Positions 15,490 through 25,162 are shown, numbered from the stretch's first letter. The stretch: DNA of 40,338 nucleotides from Oscillospiraceae bacterium (GCA_017501355.1 JAFVXA010000041.1:1-40338), one strand, 5' to 3'. Numbers and translations: made by a program. Notes: generated by a model from the sequence alone, not told the origin.

Positions 15490-16310
15490 AAATCACTGTA
15501 CTGATGGAAAATCGGTCCCGGCGCGAGGATATGCACTGCGCCCACGGACTGTCTTTGTATATTGAAGCGGGGGAGCGCAAGCTGCTCCTCGATATGGGTC
15601 CCGATGACAAGTTCATCGAAAACGCGAAGCAGCTCGGCATCGACCTTGCCGAGGTGGACACCGCCTTCCTCTCCCACGGTCACTATGACCACGCGGGCGG
15701 TCTTGCCGCCTTCTGCGAGTGTAACAGCAAGGCGAAGATCTACATGGAGAAGGAAGCCTTCGGCGAGTATTATGTGGAAAAGGAAGAGGGGCGCGTCTAT
15801 GCGGGCATCGACCCCGACTTTATGAAATACCGCGACCGCATCGTGTTCTCCAACGGACGCACCCAGCTTGATCCCACTGTGACTCTGTTCAGCGATGTGC
15901 GCGGCGAGGCTGCCCACATTCCCCTCAACGACGGTCTGCTGGAGCTCAGACGCGGCGTTTTCATGCTGGATGACTTCCGTCATGAGCAGAACCTCATCAT
16001 CACCGAGGGCGCGAAGCACGTTCTGCTGACGGGCTGCGCCCATCGCGGTGTTGTGAACATTCTCCGCCGCTGCGAGGAGATCCTCGGTCGCACCCCCGAT
16101 GCGGTGGTGGGCGGCTTCCACCTGAGCAACATTTTCACCGGTGAGCTGCCCGAGGGCGATCTGATCGACCGCGTCACCGAGGAGTTCAGCAAGAGAAACT
16201 GCCTCTGTGCCACCGGTCACTGCACCGGCATTGCAGGTCACCGGGTGCTGCACAATGCGCTGGGCGACCGCTGCAAGTACCTCTTCTGCGGCAAGACCAT
16301 CGAGATCTGA
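15486..16310 (+). CDS. MBL-fold metallo-hydrolase (COG1237-like)
   Basis: A 274-residue metallo-beta-lactamase superfamily protein. The metal ligands HxHxDH appear as H64, H66, D68 and H69 in SHGHYDHAGG, and further His ligands lie in TGCAHRGVVNI and GGFHLS. The layout matches the group annotated as dihydropteridine-type/7,8-dihydropterin-6-methyl beta-ribofuranosylaminobenzene phosphate synthase homologues. In bacteria their substrate is generally unknown, so no reaction is assigned. The gene starts within the miaB stop codon and precedes mutS by 46 bp. That link with tRNA modification and mismatch repair is positional only. Confidence 0.85.
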   Translation: MKITVLMENRSRREDMHCAHGLSLYIEAGERKLLLDMGPDDKFIENAKQLGIDLAEVDTAFLSHGHYDHAGGLAAFCECNSKAKIYMEKEAFGEYYVEKEEGRVYAGIDPDFMKYRDRIVFSNGRTQLDPTVTLFSDVRGEAAHIPLNDGLLELRRGVFMLDDFRHEQNLIITEGAKHVLLTGCAHRGVVNILRRCEEILGRTPDAVVGGFHLSNIFTGELPEGDLIDRVTEEFSKRNCLCATGHCTGIAGHRVLHNALGDRCKYLFCGKTIEI

Positions 16311-16356
16311 TCACGGGAACTGACCCGTCACATTCTATAGAAAGAGAGACGTCGCC

Positions 16357-18957
16357 ATGGCTGAGATCACCCCCATGATGCGCCAGTATCTGGAGATCAA
16401 GGAACAGAATCGGGATGCCATTTTGTTCTTCCGACTGGGAGACTTTTATGAGATGTTCAACGAGGATGCGAAGATCGCATCCCGTGAGCTGGATCTGACC
16501 CTCACCACCCGTGACAAGGGCAAGGCGAAGGAGGATCAGACCCCCATGTGCGGCGTGCCCTATCACTCCAGCGAGGGTTACATCGCCCGCCTCATTGCCA
16601 AGGGCTATAAGGTCGCCATCTGCGAGCAGACGGAGGACCCTGCCCTTGCCAAGGGACTGGTGGAGCGGGATGTCATCCGCGTGGTGACCCCCGGCACCGT
16701 CATGGATGCCTCCATGCTGGAGGAGAGCCGCAGCAACTTCATTGCCTCGGTTTACCTCGACGAGCGGGGCGCGGGTCTCGCCTTCTGTGAGATCTCCACG
16801 GGCAAAGCCCATGTGACGGGCTTTGCGGGAGCGGACGTGCTGCTCCACGCCGCCAATGAATTGGGGCGCTTCCACCCCCGCGAAGCGGTGCTGAACCGTG
16901 CCGCCGCCGGAGAAAAGCAGCTGATGGAGCTGCTGCGGGAGAAGCTCTCCTGCCTGACGCAGACCCTTGCAGAGGGCAGCTTTGCCCTCATGGATGCGGA
17001 AAAGACCATCCGTCACCAGTTTGGCGAGGATTCCGCAAAGAGCGTCTGCGCCCAGTCTCCTGCTGCTGCCATGGCACTGGGGGGACTGCTGCGCTATCTC
17101 TACGACACCCAGAAAACCGATCTCAGCTATATCCGCGAGCTGAACTTCTACACCGAGGGGCGCTTCATGGAGCTGGATCTCACCACCCGCCGCAACCTCG
17201 AGCTGGTGGAGACCATCCGCAGCAAGGAGAAGAAGGGGAGTCTGCTCTGGGTACTGGATAAGACCAAGACTGCCATGGGCGGGCGCATGCTCCGATCGTG
17301 GCTGGAGCGTCCCCTGCTCAGCGTCAGCGCCATTCGCCGTAGACTCGCGGCGGTGGAGACCCTTGTCCGCGATACCATGATGCGGGAAGAGCTGATGGTA
17401 GCCCTCAGCGGTATCGGCGATATGGAGCGGCAGATGAGCCGCGTTGTCTATGGCAACGCGGGCGGTCGCGACCTTGTGGCGCTGCGCGCGGGTGCGGAGC
17501 GCCTGCCGCGGGTGAAGGAGCTGCTGTCCACCCTCGACGGCAATCTCCTGCGGGAGCTGAACGGGGAGCTGGACACGCTGGAGGACGTGAGCCGCCGCAT
17601 CGCAGAGACCCTTGTGGACGAGCCTCCCTTCTCCGTGCGGGAGGGCGAGCTTATCCGCGACGGCTACAACGAAGAAGTGGACCGCCTGCGTGCCATTCAA
17701 AAGGGCGGCAAGGGCTTCCTTGCGGAGATCGAAGCCCGGGAGAAGGAGCGCACGGGCATCCGCACGCTGAAGATCGGCTACAACAAGGTCTTTGGCTATT
17801 ACATCGAAGTCTCGAAATCCTTCGCCGATCAAGTGCCCGAGGATTACATCCGCAAGCAGACTCTTGTGAACGGCGAACGCTATATCACCCCCGAGCTCAA
17901 GGAGATGGAGAACACTATTTTCACCGCCGAGCAGCGCATTGCCTCTCTCGAATATGAGATCTTCAGCGAACTGCGCACCTACGTTGCCGACCAGATGGAG
18001 CGGGTGCAGCGCAGTGCCGCGGCGGTGGCAGCGGTGGATACCCTCTGCTCCCTCGCATCCGTTGCGGTGCAGCAGCGCTACTGCTGCCCCAGCGTCGATG
18101 AGAGCGGCTGCATCGAGATCGTAGAGGGTCGCCATCCCGTAGTGGAAAAGATGCTGAAGGATTCCCTCTTTGTGCCCAATGACACCCACATGGATGGTGG
18201 CGAAAGCCGCATTTCCATCATCACAGGCCCCAACATGGCGGGTAAGAGCACCTATATGCGGCAGGTGGCGCTCATCACCCTCATGGCGCAGATCGGCAGC
18301 TTTGTCCCTGCCAAAAGCGCCCGCGTCGGCATCTGTGACCGCATTTTCACCCGCATCGGTGCCAGCGACGACCTCTCTGCGGGTCAGTCCACCTTCATGG
18401 TGGAAATGACCGAGGTCTCCGCCATTCTCCATGCGGCAACGAAGAACTCTCTGCTCATCCTCGATGAGATCGGGCGCGGCACCTCCACCTTTGACGGCAT
18501 GAGCATTGCGCGTGCCGTGGTGGAATACTGTGCCGAGGAAAAGGGCGCAAAGACCCTCTTTGCCACCCACTACCATGAGCTGACGGAAATGGAGCAGAGC
18601 CTTACGGGCGTGAAGAATTACAACATCGCGGTCAAGACCCGCGGTGAAGATATCGTTTTCCTGCGCAAGATCCTTCCCGGCGGCGCAGACAAGAGCTACG
18701 GCATCGAGGTGGCGAAGCTGGCAGGACTGCCGGAAAAGGTGGTCAGGCGCTCCCGTGCCATTTTGAAGGAGCTGGAAAGCGCAGCCCCCGCCCCCGCGGT
18801 GCAGACCGTGGCTCCCAGAGAGGAAAGCGATCAGCTCTCCTTCGGGAATTTCGCCGAGCAGGAGGTGCTGGAAGCCCTCCGCCGCGCCCAGCCCGATGCC
18901 CTGACCCCCATTGAGGCACTGAGCCTGCTCTATGAACTCAAGCAGAAGCTGAAATAA
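16357..18957 (+). CDS. mutS: DNA mismatch repair protein MutS
   Basis: An 866-residue MutS1, which finds mismatches and small loops and recruits MutL. The mismatch-reading Phe-x-Glu motif is in domain I (FFRLGDFYEMF, near residues 27-37), the connector, lever and clamp domains follow, and the ATPase domain has Walker A GPNMAGKS at 624-631, then DEIGRGTSTFDG and the ATHYHEL motif. The C-terminal helix-turn-helix part (ALTPIEALSLLYELKQKLK) is intact. Length is standard. The ribosome site is modest (AAAGAGAGA). It lies in one direction with miaB, the MBL gene, the CPBP-like gene and mutL. Confidence 0.98.
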   Translation: MAEITPMMRQYLEIKEQNRDAILFFRLGDFYEMFNEDAKIASRELDLTLTTRDKGKAKEDQTPMCGVPYHSSEGYIARLIAKGYKVAICEQTEDPALAKGLVERDVIRVVTPGTVMDASMLEESRSNFIASVYLDERGAGLAFCEISTGKAHVTGFAGADVLLHAANELGRFHPREAVLNRAAAGEKQLMELLREKLSCLTQTLAEGSFALMDAEKTIRHQFGEDSAKSVCAQSPAAAMALGGLLRYLYDTQKTDLSYIRELNFYTEGRFMELDLTTRRNLELVETIRSKEKKGSLLWVLDKTKTAMGGRMLRSWLERPLLSVSAIRRRLAAVETLVRDTMMREELMVALSGIGDMERQMSRVVYGNAGGRDLVALRAGAERLPRVKELLSTLDGNLLRELNGELDTLEDVSRRIAETLVDEPPFSVREGELIRDGYNEEVDRLRAIQKGGKGFLAEIEAREKERTGIRTLKIGYNKVFGYYIEVSKSFADQVPEDYIRKQTLVNGERYITPELKEMENTIFTAEQRIASLEYEIFSELRTYVADQMERVQRSAAAVAAVDTLCSLASVAVQQRYCCPSVDESGCIEIVEGRHPVVEKMLKDSLFVPNDTHMDGGESRISIITGPNMAGKSTYMRQVALITLMAQIGSFVPAKSARVGICDRIFTRIGASDDLSAGQSTFMVEMTEVSAILHAATKNSLLILDEIGRGTSTFDGMSIARAVVEYCAEEKGAKTLFATHYHELTEMEQSLTGVKNYNIAVKTRGEDIVFLRKILPGGADKSYGIEVAKLAGLPEKVVRRSRAILKELESAAPAPAVQTVAPREESDQLSFGNFAEQEVLEALRRAQPDALTPIEALSLLYELKQKLK

Positions 18958-18991
18958 GACCGCTCGCCCTACCCAAAGAAAGGCAAAACCT

Positions 18992-19696
18992 ATGGCAAAA
19001 AAGAACGCAAAGCACAGCCACATGACGACCCCCGAGCTCATCGGCGGCGGGGTTCTCTTCCTCGTCTATCTGCTCATTATGCCGCTGCTGCTGCAAAAAA
19101 TCTGCGCCGTCCTCGGCGTGCTGCTGGATCGGAGCATTTCCACCACCGCAGCCGCCACGGTCTACTATTATGTAATGACCCTTGTGGTGGCGGCGCTGTT
19201 CCACAAGTTCCTCGGCAAAGCGGGCTCTCGCTTTTTCGCCAATCTCAATCAAAGCTGTGTCACCGCGGGGATGGCACTGGTGCTGTTTTATGGTGCCAAC
19301 GAGCTGCTTAGCCGCGTCTGCACCCGCTTTATCATGCCCATCGGCAATCTCAACGACGTGACCATCACGGCACAAATTGACCACGTTCCCCGCACCACCA
19401 TGCTGATCGTGCTGCTCCTCGCCCCCTTTGTGGAGGAGGTGCTCTTCCGCGGTCTCCTCTTCGGCTGGCTCGCGGAGCGGAGCGGCGCAGTTGCCTATGT
19501 GGTCTCTGCCGCCCTCTATGCCTTCGGCTGTCTCTGGCAGGTGATGGCAGGCGGTGCTGACACCGCATCCTTTCTGGTGCTCGCCCAGTACATGATCCCG
19601 GGGCTCATCTTCGCGTGGGCGTATGGGCGCAGCGGCTCGGTCTGGACGGCGGTGATCGTCCACTGTGCCGTGAACGCACTTGCATTCGTATCGTAA
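18992..19696 (+). CDS. CPBP (Abi/CAAX) family intramembrane protein, possibly without full active site
   Basis: A 234-residue membrane protein with about seven hydrophobic segments. The CPBP glutamic protease motif 1 is present as EEVLFRG in LAPFVEEVLFRGLLFGW, and motif 3 as HCAVNA near the C-terminus. Motif 2, normally FxxxH, reads FGCLW, so the usual histidine is replaced by Trp. It may be a proteolytically weak or inactive member, or use another residue. Family roles include protein or peptide processing and bacteriocin self-protection; none can be chosen here. It sits between mutS and mutL, 34 bp after mutS, a position that separates two genes usually adjacent. Confidence 0.82.
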   Translation: MAKKNAKHSHMTTPELIGGGVLFLVYLLIMPLLLQKICAVLGVLLDRSISTTAAATVYYYVMTLVVAALFHKFLGKAGSRFFANLNQSCVTAGMALVLFYGANELLSRVCTRFIMPIGNLNDVTITAQIDHVPRTTMLIVLLLAPFVEEVLFRGLLFGWLAERSGAVAYVVSAALYAFGCLWQVMAGGADTASFLVLAQYMIPGLIFAWAYGRSGSVWTAVIVHCAVNALAFVS

Positions 19697-19724
19697 AAAT
19701 CATTTTGAAAGGAGGAAAGCCGAT

Positions 19725-21875
19725 ATGCCCGAGATTCGTTGTCTCGATCCCCATCTTGCGGATCTGATCGCCGCAGGTGAAGTGGTGGAGCGTCCTGCCA
19801 GTGTTGTCAAAGAGCTGGTGGAAAACGCGGTGGACGCAGGCGCAAGTGCCGTCACCGTGGAAATTCGCCGCGGCGGCATGGAGCTGATCCGTGTGAGCGA
19901 CAATGGCTGCGGCATTTCCCCCGCTCAGCTTCCCACCGCCTTCCTCCGCCATGCCACCAGCAAGCTCCGAAAGGAAAGCGACCTTGCTGCCATTGGCACA
20001 CTGGGCTTCCGCGGGGAAGCGCTCGCTGCCATTGCGGCGGTGAGCTATGTGGATATCGTCTCCCGCGAAAGGAGCGGCAGCGGCGCAAGCCTGCGGCTCA
20101 CCGCGGGTCTGCCCGAAGCTGTGGAGGAGCAGCCTGCGGCAGAAGGCACGGTGATCTCCGTGCGGGAGCTGTTTTTCAACACCCCTGCGCGACTGAAATT
20201 TATGAAAAAGGACAGCGCGGAAACCGCCGCCGTCCATACGGTACTTCAGCAGCTGGCGCTGAGCCATCCGGAGCTGTCCCTGCGCTTTGTCAAGGACGGA
20301 CAGGAGATGCTCCACACCCCCGGCGACGGCAAGCTGATCTCTGCGGTCTATGCCGCTCTCGGGCGTGACTTCGCCCTGAGCCTGACGGAGGTTCGCGGCA
20401 GCGGCGGCAGTGTCCGCTGCGAGGGCTTTGTCACAAAACCCCTTGCGGGGCGGGGCTCCCGCTCCATGCAGGTGTTCTTCGTCAACGGGCGACTGGTGAA
20501 GTCCCCCGTTCTCACGGCGGCTCTCGAGGAGGGCTATCGCAACCGCCTGCTCAAGGGTAAGTTCCCCGGCTGCGTGCTGCACCTGACCCTTCCCACGGAG
20601 GAGGTGGACGTGAATGTCCATCCCGCGAAAACCGTGGTGAAATTCCTCCACGAAAAGGCGGTGTTCGACGCGGTGTACTATACCGTGCTGGACGCGCTGG
20701 AGGAGAAAAAGCCCGTTACCCCCGCAAAGCCCGCTGCGCAGCAGTCTAACCCCCGTGGGGATTTCTATCAGACCATGAGCGCGGCAGACTTCCGCAAGAG
20801 CGCCGAAACGAAACAGGCAGACCCCTTCCGCAGTGCGGCGAAGCCTGCGGAATCAAAAACCCCTGCAGCGCAGAGCTTTTCCATCACCTCAAAACGTGTA
20901 GGCGCGCCTGTGTCGGAAAGTGCGGCAAAGACCGTGGAAACCCCTGCCGCACAGAGCTTCTCCATCGCGCCCAAGCGTGCGGGCGCGTCCGCAGTAGAAG
21001 TTGCCCCCAAACGCGGGGAAAGCCACGGGCTGAACCCCGCGCCCAAAGCACCCACATTTACTAAGGACGAGCCTGCGCCCTTTGTGACGAAGGTAGCGCC
21101 TGTCCCCTCCCCTGCCGCCGCGCTGCGGGCGGAGGACAGCGCAAGCCCCTTCTACCGCGTGACCCCCGTTGCCACCCGCCTTGTGGAAAAGAGCGGCGAA
21201 GAAAAGACGGTCACGGCAGCGCCTGCCCCTGTGGAAATGGCGGCGGAAGCACCTGTGGAGCAGACCGCCCTGCCCATGGCAGAACAGCAGACCATGCTGA
21301 GCGAGGAAGTGCCCTGGCGCGTGGCGGGCGAGGTGCTGAAAACCTACATCATCTGCGAGGATGAGGTGGGCACGGTGCATCTCATCGACAAGCACGCAGC
21401 CCATGAGCGTATCCTCTTTGACAAGCTCAAGGCGGGGGAACACGAGATCATGTCTCAGCTGCTCCTTGTGCCTGTGGCGGCAGATATCGGTGCAGATGCC
21501 TGCGCCGCGCTGCTGGAGCGGCAGGAGCTGCTGGAGGAGTTTGGCTTCCGTTGTGAGGACTTCGGTCCCGGCAGTCTCCTCGTCCGTGAGATCCCTGCGG
21601 ATATCGACGGGGCAGACGCTGCCGCAGCCCTTGAAATGCTGGCGGAGGAGATACTCTCCTGCCGCAGCACCGACCCCCGCGCCGCAAGGGATGCCATGCT
21701 CCACACCATCGCCTGCAAGGCTGCCATCAAGGCGGGCATGAGCACCAGCGAGAAGGAGCTGCGGGAGCTGGTGAAGAAGGTGCAGAGCGGCGAGGTGCAG
21801 TACTGCCCCCACGGCAGACCCGTGGAAGCGTCTTTGACCAAATATCAGCTGGAAAAAATGTTCCGCCGCGCGTAG
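19725..21875 (+). CDS. mutL: DNA mismatch repair protein MutL
   Basis: A 716-residue MutL. The GHKL ATPase domain is clear: IAAGEVVERPASVVKELVENAVDAG, DNGCGIS and GFRGEAL. A low-complexity Ala/Pro/Lys/Glu linker of about 200 residues follows (about 345-545) and includes two tandem 27-residue repeats. The C-terminal dimerisation domain has the endonuclease motif as DKHAAHER at 555-562 (DQHAxxER in most relatives), ACKAAIKAG and CPHGRP. It should therefore be a nicking MutL. ATG at 19725 follows AAGGAGGAAAG. The stop is TAG, followed by the miaA ribosome site, so TAG acts as a stop in this genome. Confidence 0.97.
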   Translation: MPEIRCLDPHLADLIAAGEVVERPASVVKELVENAVDAGASAVTVEIRRGGMELIRVSDNGCGISPAQLPTAFLRHATSKLRKESDLAAIGTLGFRGEALAAIAAVSYVDIVSRERSGSGASLRLTAGLPEAVEEQPAAEGTVISVRELFFNTPARLKFMKKDSAETAAVHTVLQQLALSHPELSLRFVKDGQEMLHTPGDGKLISAVYAALGRDFALSLTEVRGSGGSVRCEGFVTKPLAGRGSRSMQVFFVNGRLVKSPVLTAALEEGYRNRLLKGKFPGCVLHLTLPTEEVDVNVHPAKTVVKFLHEKAVFDAVYYTVLDALEEKKPVTPAKPAAQQSNPRGDFYQTMSAADFRKSAETKQADPFRSAAKPAESKTPAAQSFSITSKRVGAPVSESAAKTVETPAAQSFSIAPKRAGASAVEVAPKRGESHGLNPAPKAPTFTKDEPAPFVTKVAPVPSPAAALRAEDSASPFYRVTPVATRLVEKSGEEKTVTAAPAPVEMAAEAPVEQTALPMAEQQTMLSEEVPWRVAGEVLKTYIICEDEVGTVHLIDKHAAHERILFDKLKAGEHEIMSQLLLVPVAADIGADACAALLERQELLEEFGFRCEDFGPGSLLVREIPADIDGADAAAALEMLAEEILSCRSTDPRAARDAMLHTIACKAAIKAGMSTSEKELRELVKKVQSGEVQYCPHGRPVEASLTKYQLEKMFRRA
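20859..21020 (+). repeat. Two tandem 81-bp units in the mutL linker
   Basis: Units at 20859-20939 and 20940-21020 encode TPAAQSFSI..KR.GA repeats of 27 residues each (residues 379-405 and 406-432). They have diverged, and the reading frame is kept. Confidence 0.75.
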
Positions 21876-21940
21876 TCCCGGCTGCAGCGGCGACAGAAAA
21901 TCATTTCGCTGTGCCTTGACACAGCAGAAAGGAGCGCGCC

Positions 21941-22885
21941 ATGGAAAAGCCTGTTGTCATCGCCCTCTCGGGTCCTACCGCCTGCGGCAAGACCCGCCTT
22001 GGCGTGCTGCTTGCGCAGAAGTTCAACGGCGAGGTGGTCTCCTGCGACTCCATGCAGATCTATCGCGGCATGACCATCGGCACTGCCGCCCCCACGGAGG
22101 AGGAGATGGAGGGGGTCCCCCATCACATGGTCGCCGTGGCAGAGGCGGGAGAGCAGTACAGCGTCGCCCGCTTTGTGGAAGAAGCGGATGGATGTGTACA
22201 GGACATTCTTCGCCGCGGCAAGCTCCCCATTCTTGTGGGCGGCACGGGGCTTTATATGGATGCCCTCATCCGCGGCAACCGCTTTGCAGCGGGAGATTTT
22301 TCGGGCGAGATCCGAAAGAAGCTCTATGAACGTCTGGAGCGTGATGGCATTGCCCCCCTGTATGAAGAGCTGTGGGCGGTGGACAGGGAAACTGCCGAGC
22401 GCCTGCATCTGGGTGACGAAAAGCGCATTCTGCGGGCGCTGGAGGTCTACCTCGAAACGGGTAAGACCATGACGCAGCATCATGCCGAGACGCAGGAGGG
22501 CGAGGACAAGTACCGCGCGGTGCGCATCGCCCTTGCCTTCCAGGACCGCGAGGATATGAAGAAGCTCATCGACCTGCGCGTGGGAAAAATGGAGGACGCA
22601 GGACTGCTGCAAGAGGTGGAAGCGCTGATGGCGGCGGGACTGCCCCGCTCCTCTACCGCGTGGCAGGCGATCGGCTACAAGGAGTTTCTCCGCGTCTATG
22701 ACGGGGAAGCGACGGTGGCGGAAGCCCTGGATGAAATTCGTCTGCGCTCCCGTCAGTATGCGAAGCGGCAGCTGACGTGGCTGCGGAAAAAAGACCCCCA
22801 CTGGATTTTGTGGGGAAAGGAGAGGGATTTTGCGTATGCCCTCCAAAAAGCGACAGAAATCCTGACCGCCGAAGGGGTAGTATAA
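21941..22885 (+). CDS. miaA: tRNA dimethylallyltransferase MiaA
   Basis: A 314-residue enzyme that transfers the dimethylallyl group from DMAPP to A37 of tRNAs reading UNN codons, producing the substrate of MiaB. The P-loop GPTACGKT is at about 11-18, and the conserved blocks are [28 protein letters not shown] and [14 protein letters not shown]. Length is normal. AAAGGAG lies just before the ATG. It is followed by hfq with a 58-bp gap, an arrangement shared with many bacteria. Confidence 0.97.
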   Translation: MEKPVVIALSGPTACGKTRLGVLLAQKFNGEVVSCDSMQIYRGMTIGTAAPTEEEMEGVPHHMVAVAEAGEQYSVARFVEEADGCVQDILRRGKLPILVGGTGLYMDALIRGNRFAAGDFSGEIRKKLYERLERDGIAPLYEELWAVDRETAERLHLGDEKRILRALEVYLETGKTMTQHHAETQEGEDKYRAVRIALAFQDREDMKKLIDLRVGKMEDAGLLQEVEALMAAGLPRSSTAWQAIGYKEFLRVYDGEATVAEALDEIRLRSRQYAKRQLTWLRKKDPHWILWGKERDFAYALQKATEILTAEGVV

Positions 22886-22912
22886 AGCCCAAAGGCGGGC
22901 GGCTGAAATCAG

Positions 22913-22941
22913 TGTCGTCCGACCAAACAGAAAGGACGACA
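22913..22941 (+). promoter_or_regulatory. Hairpin overlapping the hfq ribosome site
   Basis: TGTCGTCC (22913-22920) is the reverse complement of GGACGACA (22934-22941), giving an 8-bp stem with a 13-base loop. The ribosome site AAAGGA (22931-22936) is half inside the 3' arm. It could limit hfq translation. Confidence 0.4.
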
Positions 22942-22943
22942 GA

Positions 22944-23177
22944 ATGATGAAAAACGAAATCAGCTATCAGGATACCTTCCTTGCCCGCGCAAGACAGCGC
23001 CGCAGCCCCGTGACGGTCTTTCTCGTCAACGGTTTCCAGATGCGGGGCATCGTGGACGGCTTCGATGTGTTCACCGTGGTGCTGCAGAGCGAGGGTAAGC
23101 AGAATCTGATCTACAAGCACGCCATTTCCACCATCATGCCCCTGCAGCCCATCCCCCTTCAGGAGGAGAAGGAATAA
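22944..23177 (+). CDS. hfq: RNA chaperone Hfq
   Basis: A 77-residue Sm-like protein that forms a hexameric ring and binds small RNAs and A-rich mRNA. The Sm1 motif is seen in [22 protein letters not shown] and the Sm2 motif in [12 protein letters not shown]. The N-terminal helix [15 protein letters not shown] carries the basic rim residues. The C-terminal tail is very short, as in other Gram-positive Hfq. Either of two adjacent ATG codons (22944 or 22947) could start it. It follows miaA, the common bacterial order. Confidence 0.96.
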   Translation: MMKNEISYQDTFLARARQRRSPVTVFLVNGFQMRGIVDGFDVFTVVLQSEGKQNLIYKHAISTIMPLQPIPLQEEKE

Positions 23178-23217
23178 GGCGAAGCCGTCGGCGCGGCAGG
23201 AGAATCGAGGTACATAT

Positions 23218-24435
23218 ATGAAAAAATTTCGAGGAATACTGAGCCGCGTCGGTTTGGGACTGCTGGTGACAGCAGTTGCCGCCTATTTTGGCATGGAGAT
23301 CTTCCGCGTTGCCTCCGACCCGCTGACCACAGCCCTTGTGGAACGCAGCGTGGCGGAGGAAACGGTGGAAGTAACGGGCTTCGTGGTGCGGCAGGAGACC
23401 GTGCTGGAAAACCAGAGCGGTATTATGACCCTGCTGCTGAACGAGGGCGAAAAGGTGGGCGCGGGACAGACCGTTGCCATCCTCTACCAGAGCAGCGATG
23501 CGCTGGAGCGGCAGGAGGAGCTGGAAGCCCTGCAGGTCAGACGCAGACAGCTGGAATATGCGGAGAGCGTGACCCTCGGCGCGGCAACGGCGCTGCGCTT
23601 CGACAGCGAGATCTGGGAGGAGCTGCTGCGGCTTCGCGCCGACATCTCCGCAGAGGGACTTGGCAGCGGCACCGAGGCGAGGATCTCGTCTCTGCGCTCC
23701 ATGATCATGCAGCGGGACTACTCTGCCCACGGGGAGGACCCCACGGAGGAACTGAAGAAGGTGGAAGCGGAGATCGAAGCGCTGGAAAAGACCCTCTCCC
23801 GCAGCGCAAAGGAGATCACGGTGCCCGCGGCGGGCATTTACTCCGCAGCGGTGGACGGCTATGAAGCGCTGCTGCTTCCCGAGACTGTGGGCGAGCTGCT
23901 GCCCTCGGAGCTGGAGTCTCTGTCCGCGGGCAGTGACTATTCTGCCATCGGTAAGCTCGTAGGCAGTGCCAAGTGGTATTTTGCCGCAGTCCTCGACAGC
24001 GGCACCGCAAGCCGTCTGCGGGCAGGCGGCTCGGCAGAGCTCCGCTTCCCGAAGCTGCTGGAGGACAAGCTCAGCTGCCGCGTGGAGAGCATCGGCGAGG
24101 AAGAGGAGGGCAGGCGCACGGTGGTGTTTTCCTGCACCCGCTATCTTGCGGACATGACCCGCGCCCGTCTTGCGGAGGCGGAGATCATTTTTGAGTCCTG
24201 GGAAGGTCTCAGAATTGCGAAAAAAGCGCTGCGCGTGAACGAGGACGGTCAGAGCGGCGTGTATTGTCTGGTGGGTCTCAGCGCCCGCTTCAAGCCCGTG
24301 AACGTGGTGTTCAAGGGCGAGGATTACTGTCTTGTGGAGCCGGACGATCCCTCCGGCGAGACCACCCGCATCCGCGAGGGGGATCAGGTCATCATTGCCG
24401 CCGAGGATCTCTATGACGGCAAGGTTGTGGGATAA
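23218..24435 (+). CDS. HlyD-like membrane-anchored protein in the division cluster
   Basis: A 405-residue protein with one N-terminal membrane anchor (about 10-30) and an external body. It has the layout of a periplasmic-adaptor/HlyD-type protein: a biotinyl-lipoyl-like half (GFVVRQETVLENQSGIM...NEGEKVGAGQTVAIL), a coiled-coil hairpin with long helices at about 95-205, and a returning beta-rich part. No ABC permease or outer-membrane partner is adjacent. Instead it precedes yggS, sepF and divIVA, so a role at the envelope or septum is suggested by position only. Motif-level support is moderate, and no specific substrate is proposed. Confidence 0.75.
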   Translation: MKKFRGILSRVGLGLLVTAVAAYFGMEIFRVASDPLTTALVERSVAEETVEVTGFVVRQETVLENQSGIMTLLLNEGEKVGAGQTVAILYQSSDALERQEELEALQVRRRQLEYAESVTLGAATALRFDSEIWEELLRLRADISAEGLGSGTEARISSLRSMIMQRDYSAHGEDPTEELKKVEAEIEALEKTLSRSAKEITVPAAGIYSAAVDGYEALLLPETVGELLPSELESLSAGSDYSAIGKLVGSAKWYFAAVLDSGTASRLRAGGSAELRFPKLLEDKLSCRVESIGEEEEGRRTVVFSCTRYLADMTRARLAEAEIIFESWEGLRIAKKALRVNEDGQSGVYCLVGLSARFKPVNVVFKGEDYCLVEPDDPSGETTRIREGDQVIIAAEDLYDGKVVG

Positions 24436-24445
24436 GGAGCGTTCT

Positions 24446-25150
24446 ATGTCGATTGCAGAGAATATCAGCGCGATTCGCGCACGCATCGCCGCCGCCGCAG
24501 AGAGCTGCGGGCGGGATGTCGGAGAGATCATGCTGGTGGGTGCCAGCAAAATGAACGATGCCGCCGCCTGCCGCGAAGCCATTGCCGCGGGCATTGATGC
24601 CCTCGGCGAAAACCGTGTGCAGGAAATGACGGCAAAGCTCGCCGAGGATGCCTATCGGGGCGCACCCCTCTATTTCATCGGTCACCTCCAGCGCAACAAG
24701 GTGCGTCAGGTGGTGGGCAAGGTGGATCTGATCCAGTCGGTGGGTTCGCTGCCGCTGCTGCAGGAAATCGAAAAGGAAGCGGCAAAGCAGGGAATCGTAC
24801 AGGATATCCTGCTGGAGGTGAATATCGGGCGGGAGGAAGCCAAGAGCGGCTTTTTGGAGGAAGAACTCTTTGCCGCTGCCGCCGAAGCGAAGAATTGCCC
24901 TCATGTACGCCTGAAAGGTCTGATGACAGTACCACCTGTTGAGGTGGAAGCGCACGACTGCATACCATATTTTGAAAAAGTGCGGGGGCTTTATGTTGAC
25001 ATCAGCGAAAAATTGTACGATAATCAATTTGAATACCTGTCTATGGGTATGAGCGGTGACTTTGAGGATGCCATCCGCGCAGGCGCAACCATGGTGCGCG
25101 TGGGGTCGTCCATTTTCGGTCAGCGCTACTATCCGGATAAACATAAGTAA
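24446..25150 (+). CDS. yggS: YggS/PLPBP family pyridoxal-phosphate homeostasis protein
   Basis: A 234-residue single-domain TIM-barrel PLP-binding protein with no known enzymatic reaction; it balances vitamin B6 pools and amino-acid metabolism. The PLP lysine is in LVGASKMND near residue 36. ALGENRVQEM, FIGHLQRNKVR, LEVNIGREEAKSGF and LSMGMSGDFEDAIRAGATMVRVGSSIFG are all conserved family blocks. The start at 24446 follows AAGGAG by 7 bases and lies 10 bases after the HlyD-like stop. Upstream of sepF is its usual place in Gram-positive genomes (ylmE). Confidence 0.95.
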   Translation: MSIAENISAIRARIAAAAESCGRDVGEIMLVGASKMNDAAACREAIAAGIDALGENRVQEMTAKLAEDAYRGAPLYFIGHLQRNKVRQVVGKVDLIQSVGSLPLLQEIEKEAAKQGIVQDILLEVNIGREEAKSGFLEEELFAAAAEAKNCPHVRLKGLMTVPPVEVEAHDCIPYFEKVRGLYVDISEKLYDNQFEYLSMGMSGDFEDAIRAGATMVRVGSSIFGQRYYPDKHK

Positions 25151-25162
25151 GGAGGGTTCCGC

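Noticed and set aside
16314-16330. ACGGG/CCCGT hairpin between the MBL gene and mutS
   Set aside because: Only a 5-bp stem without a T run; too weak to call a terminator.
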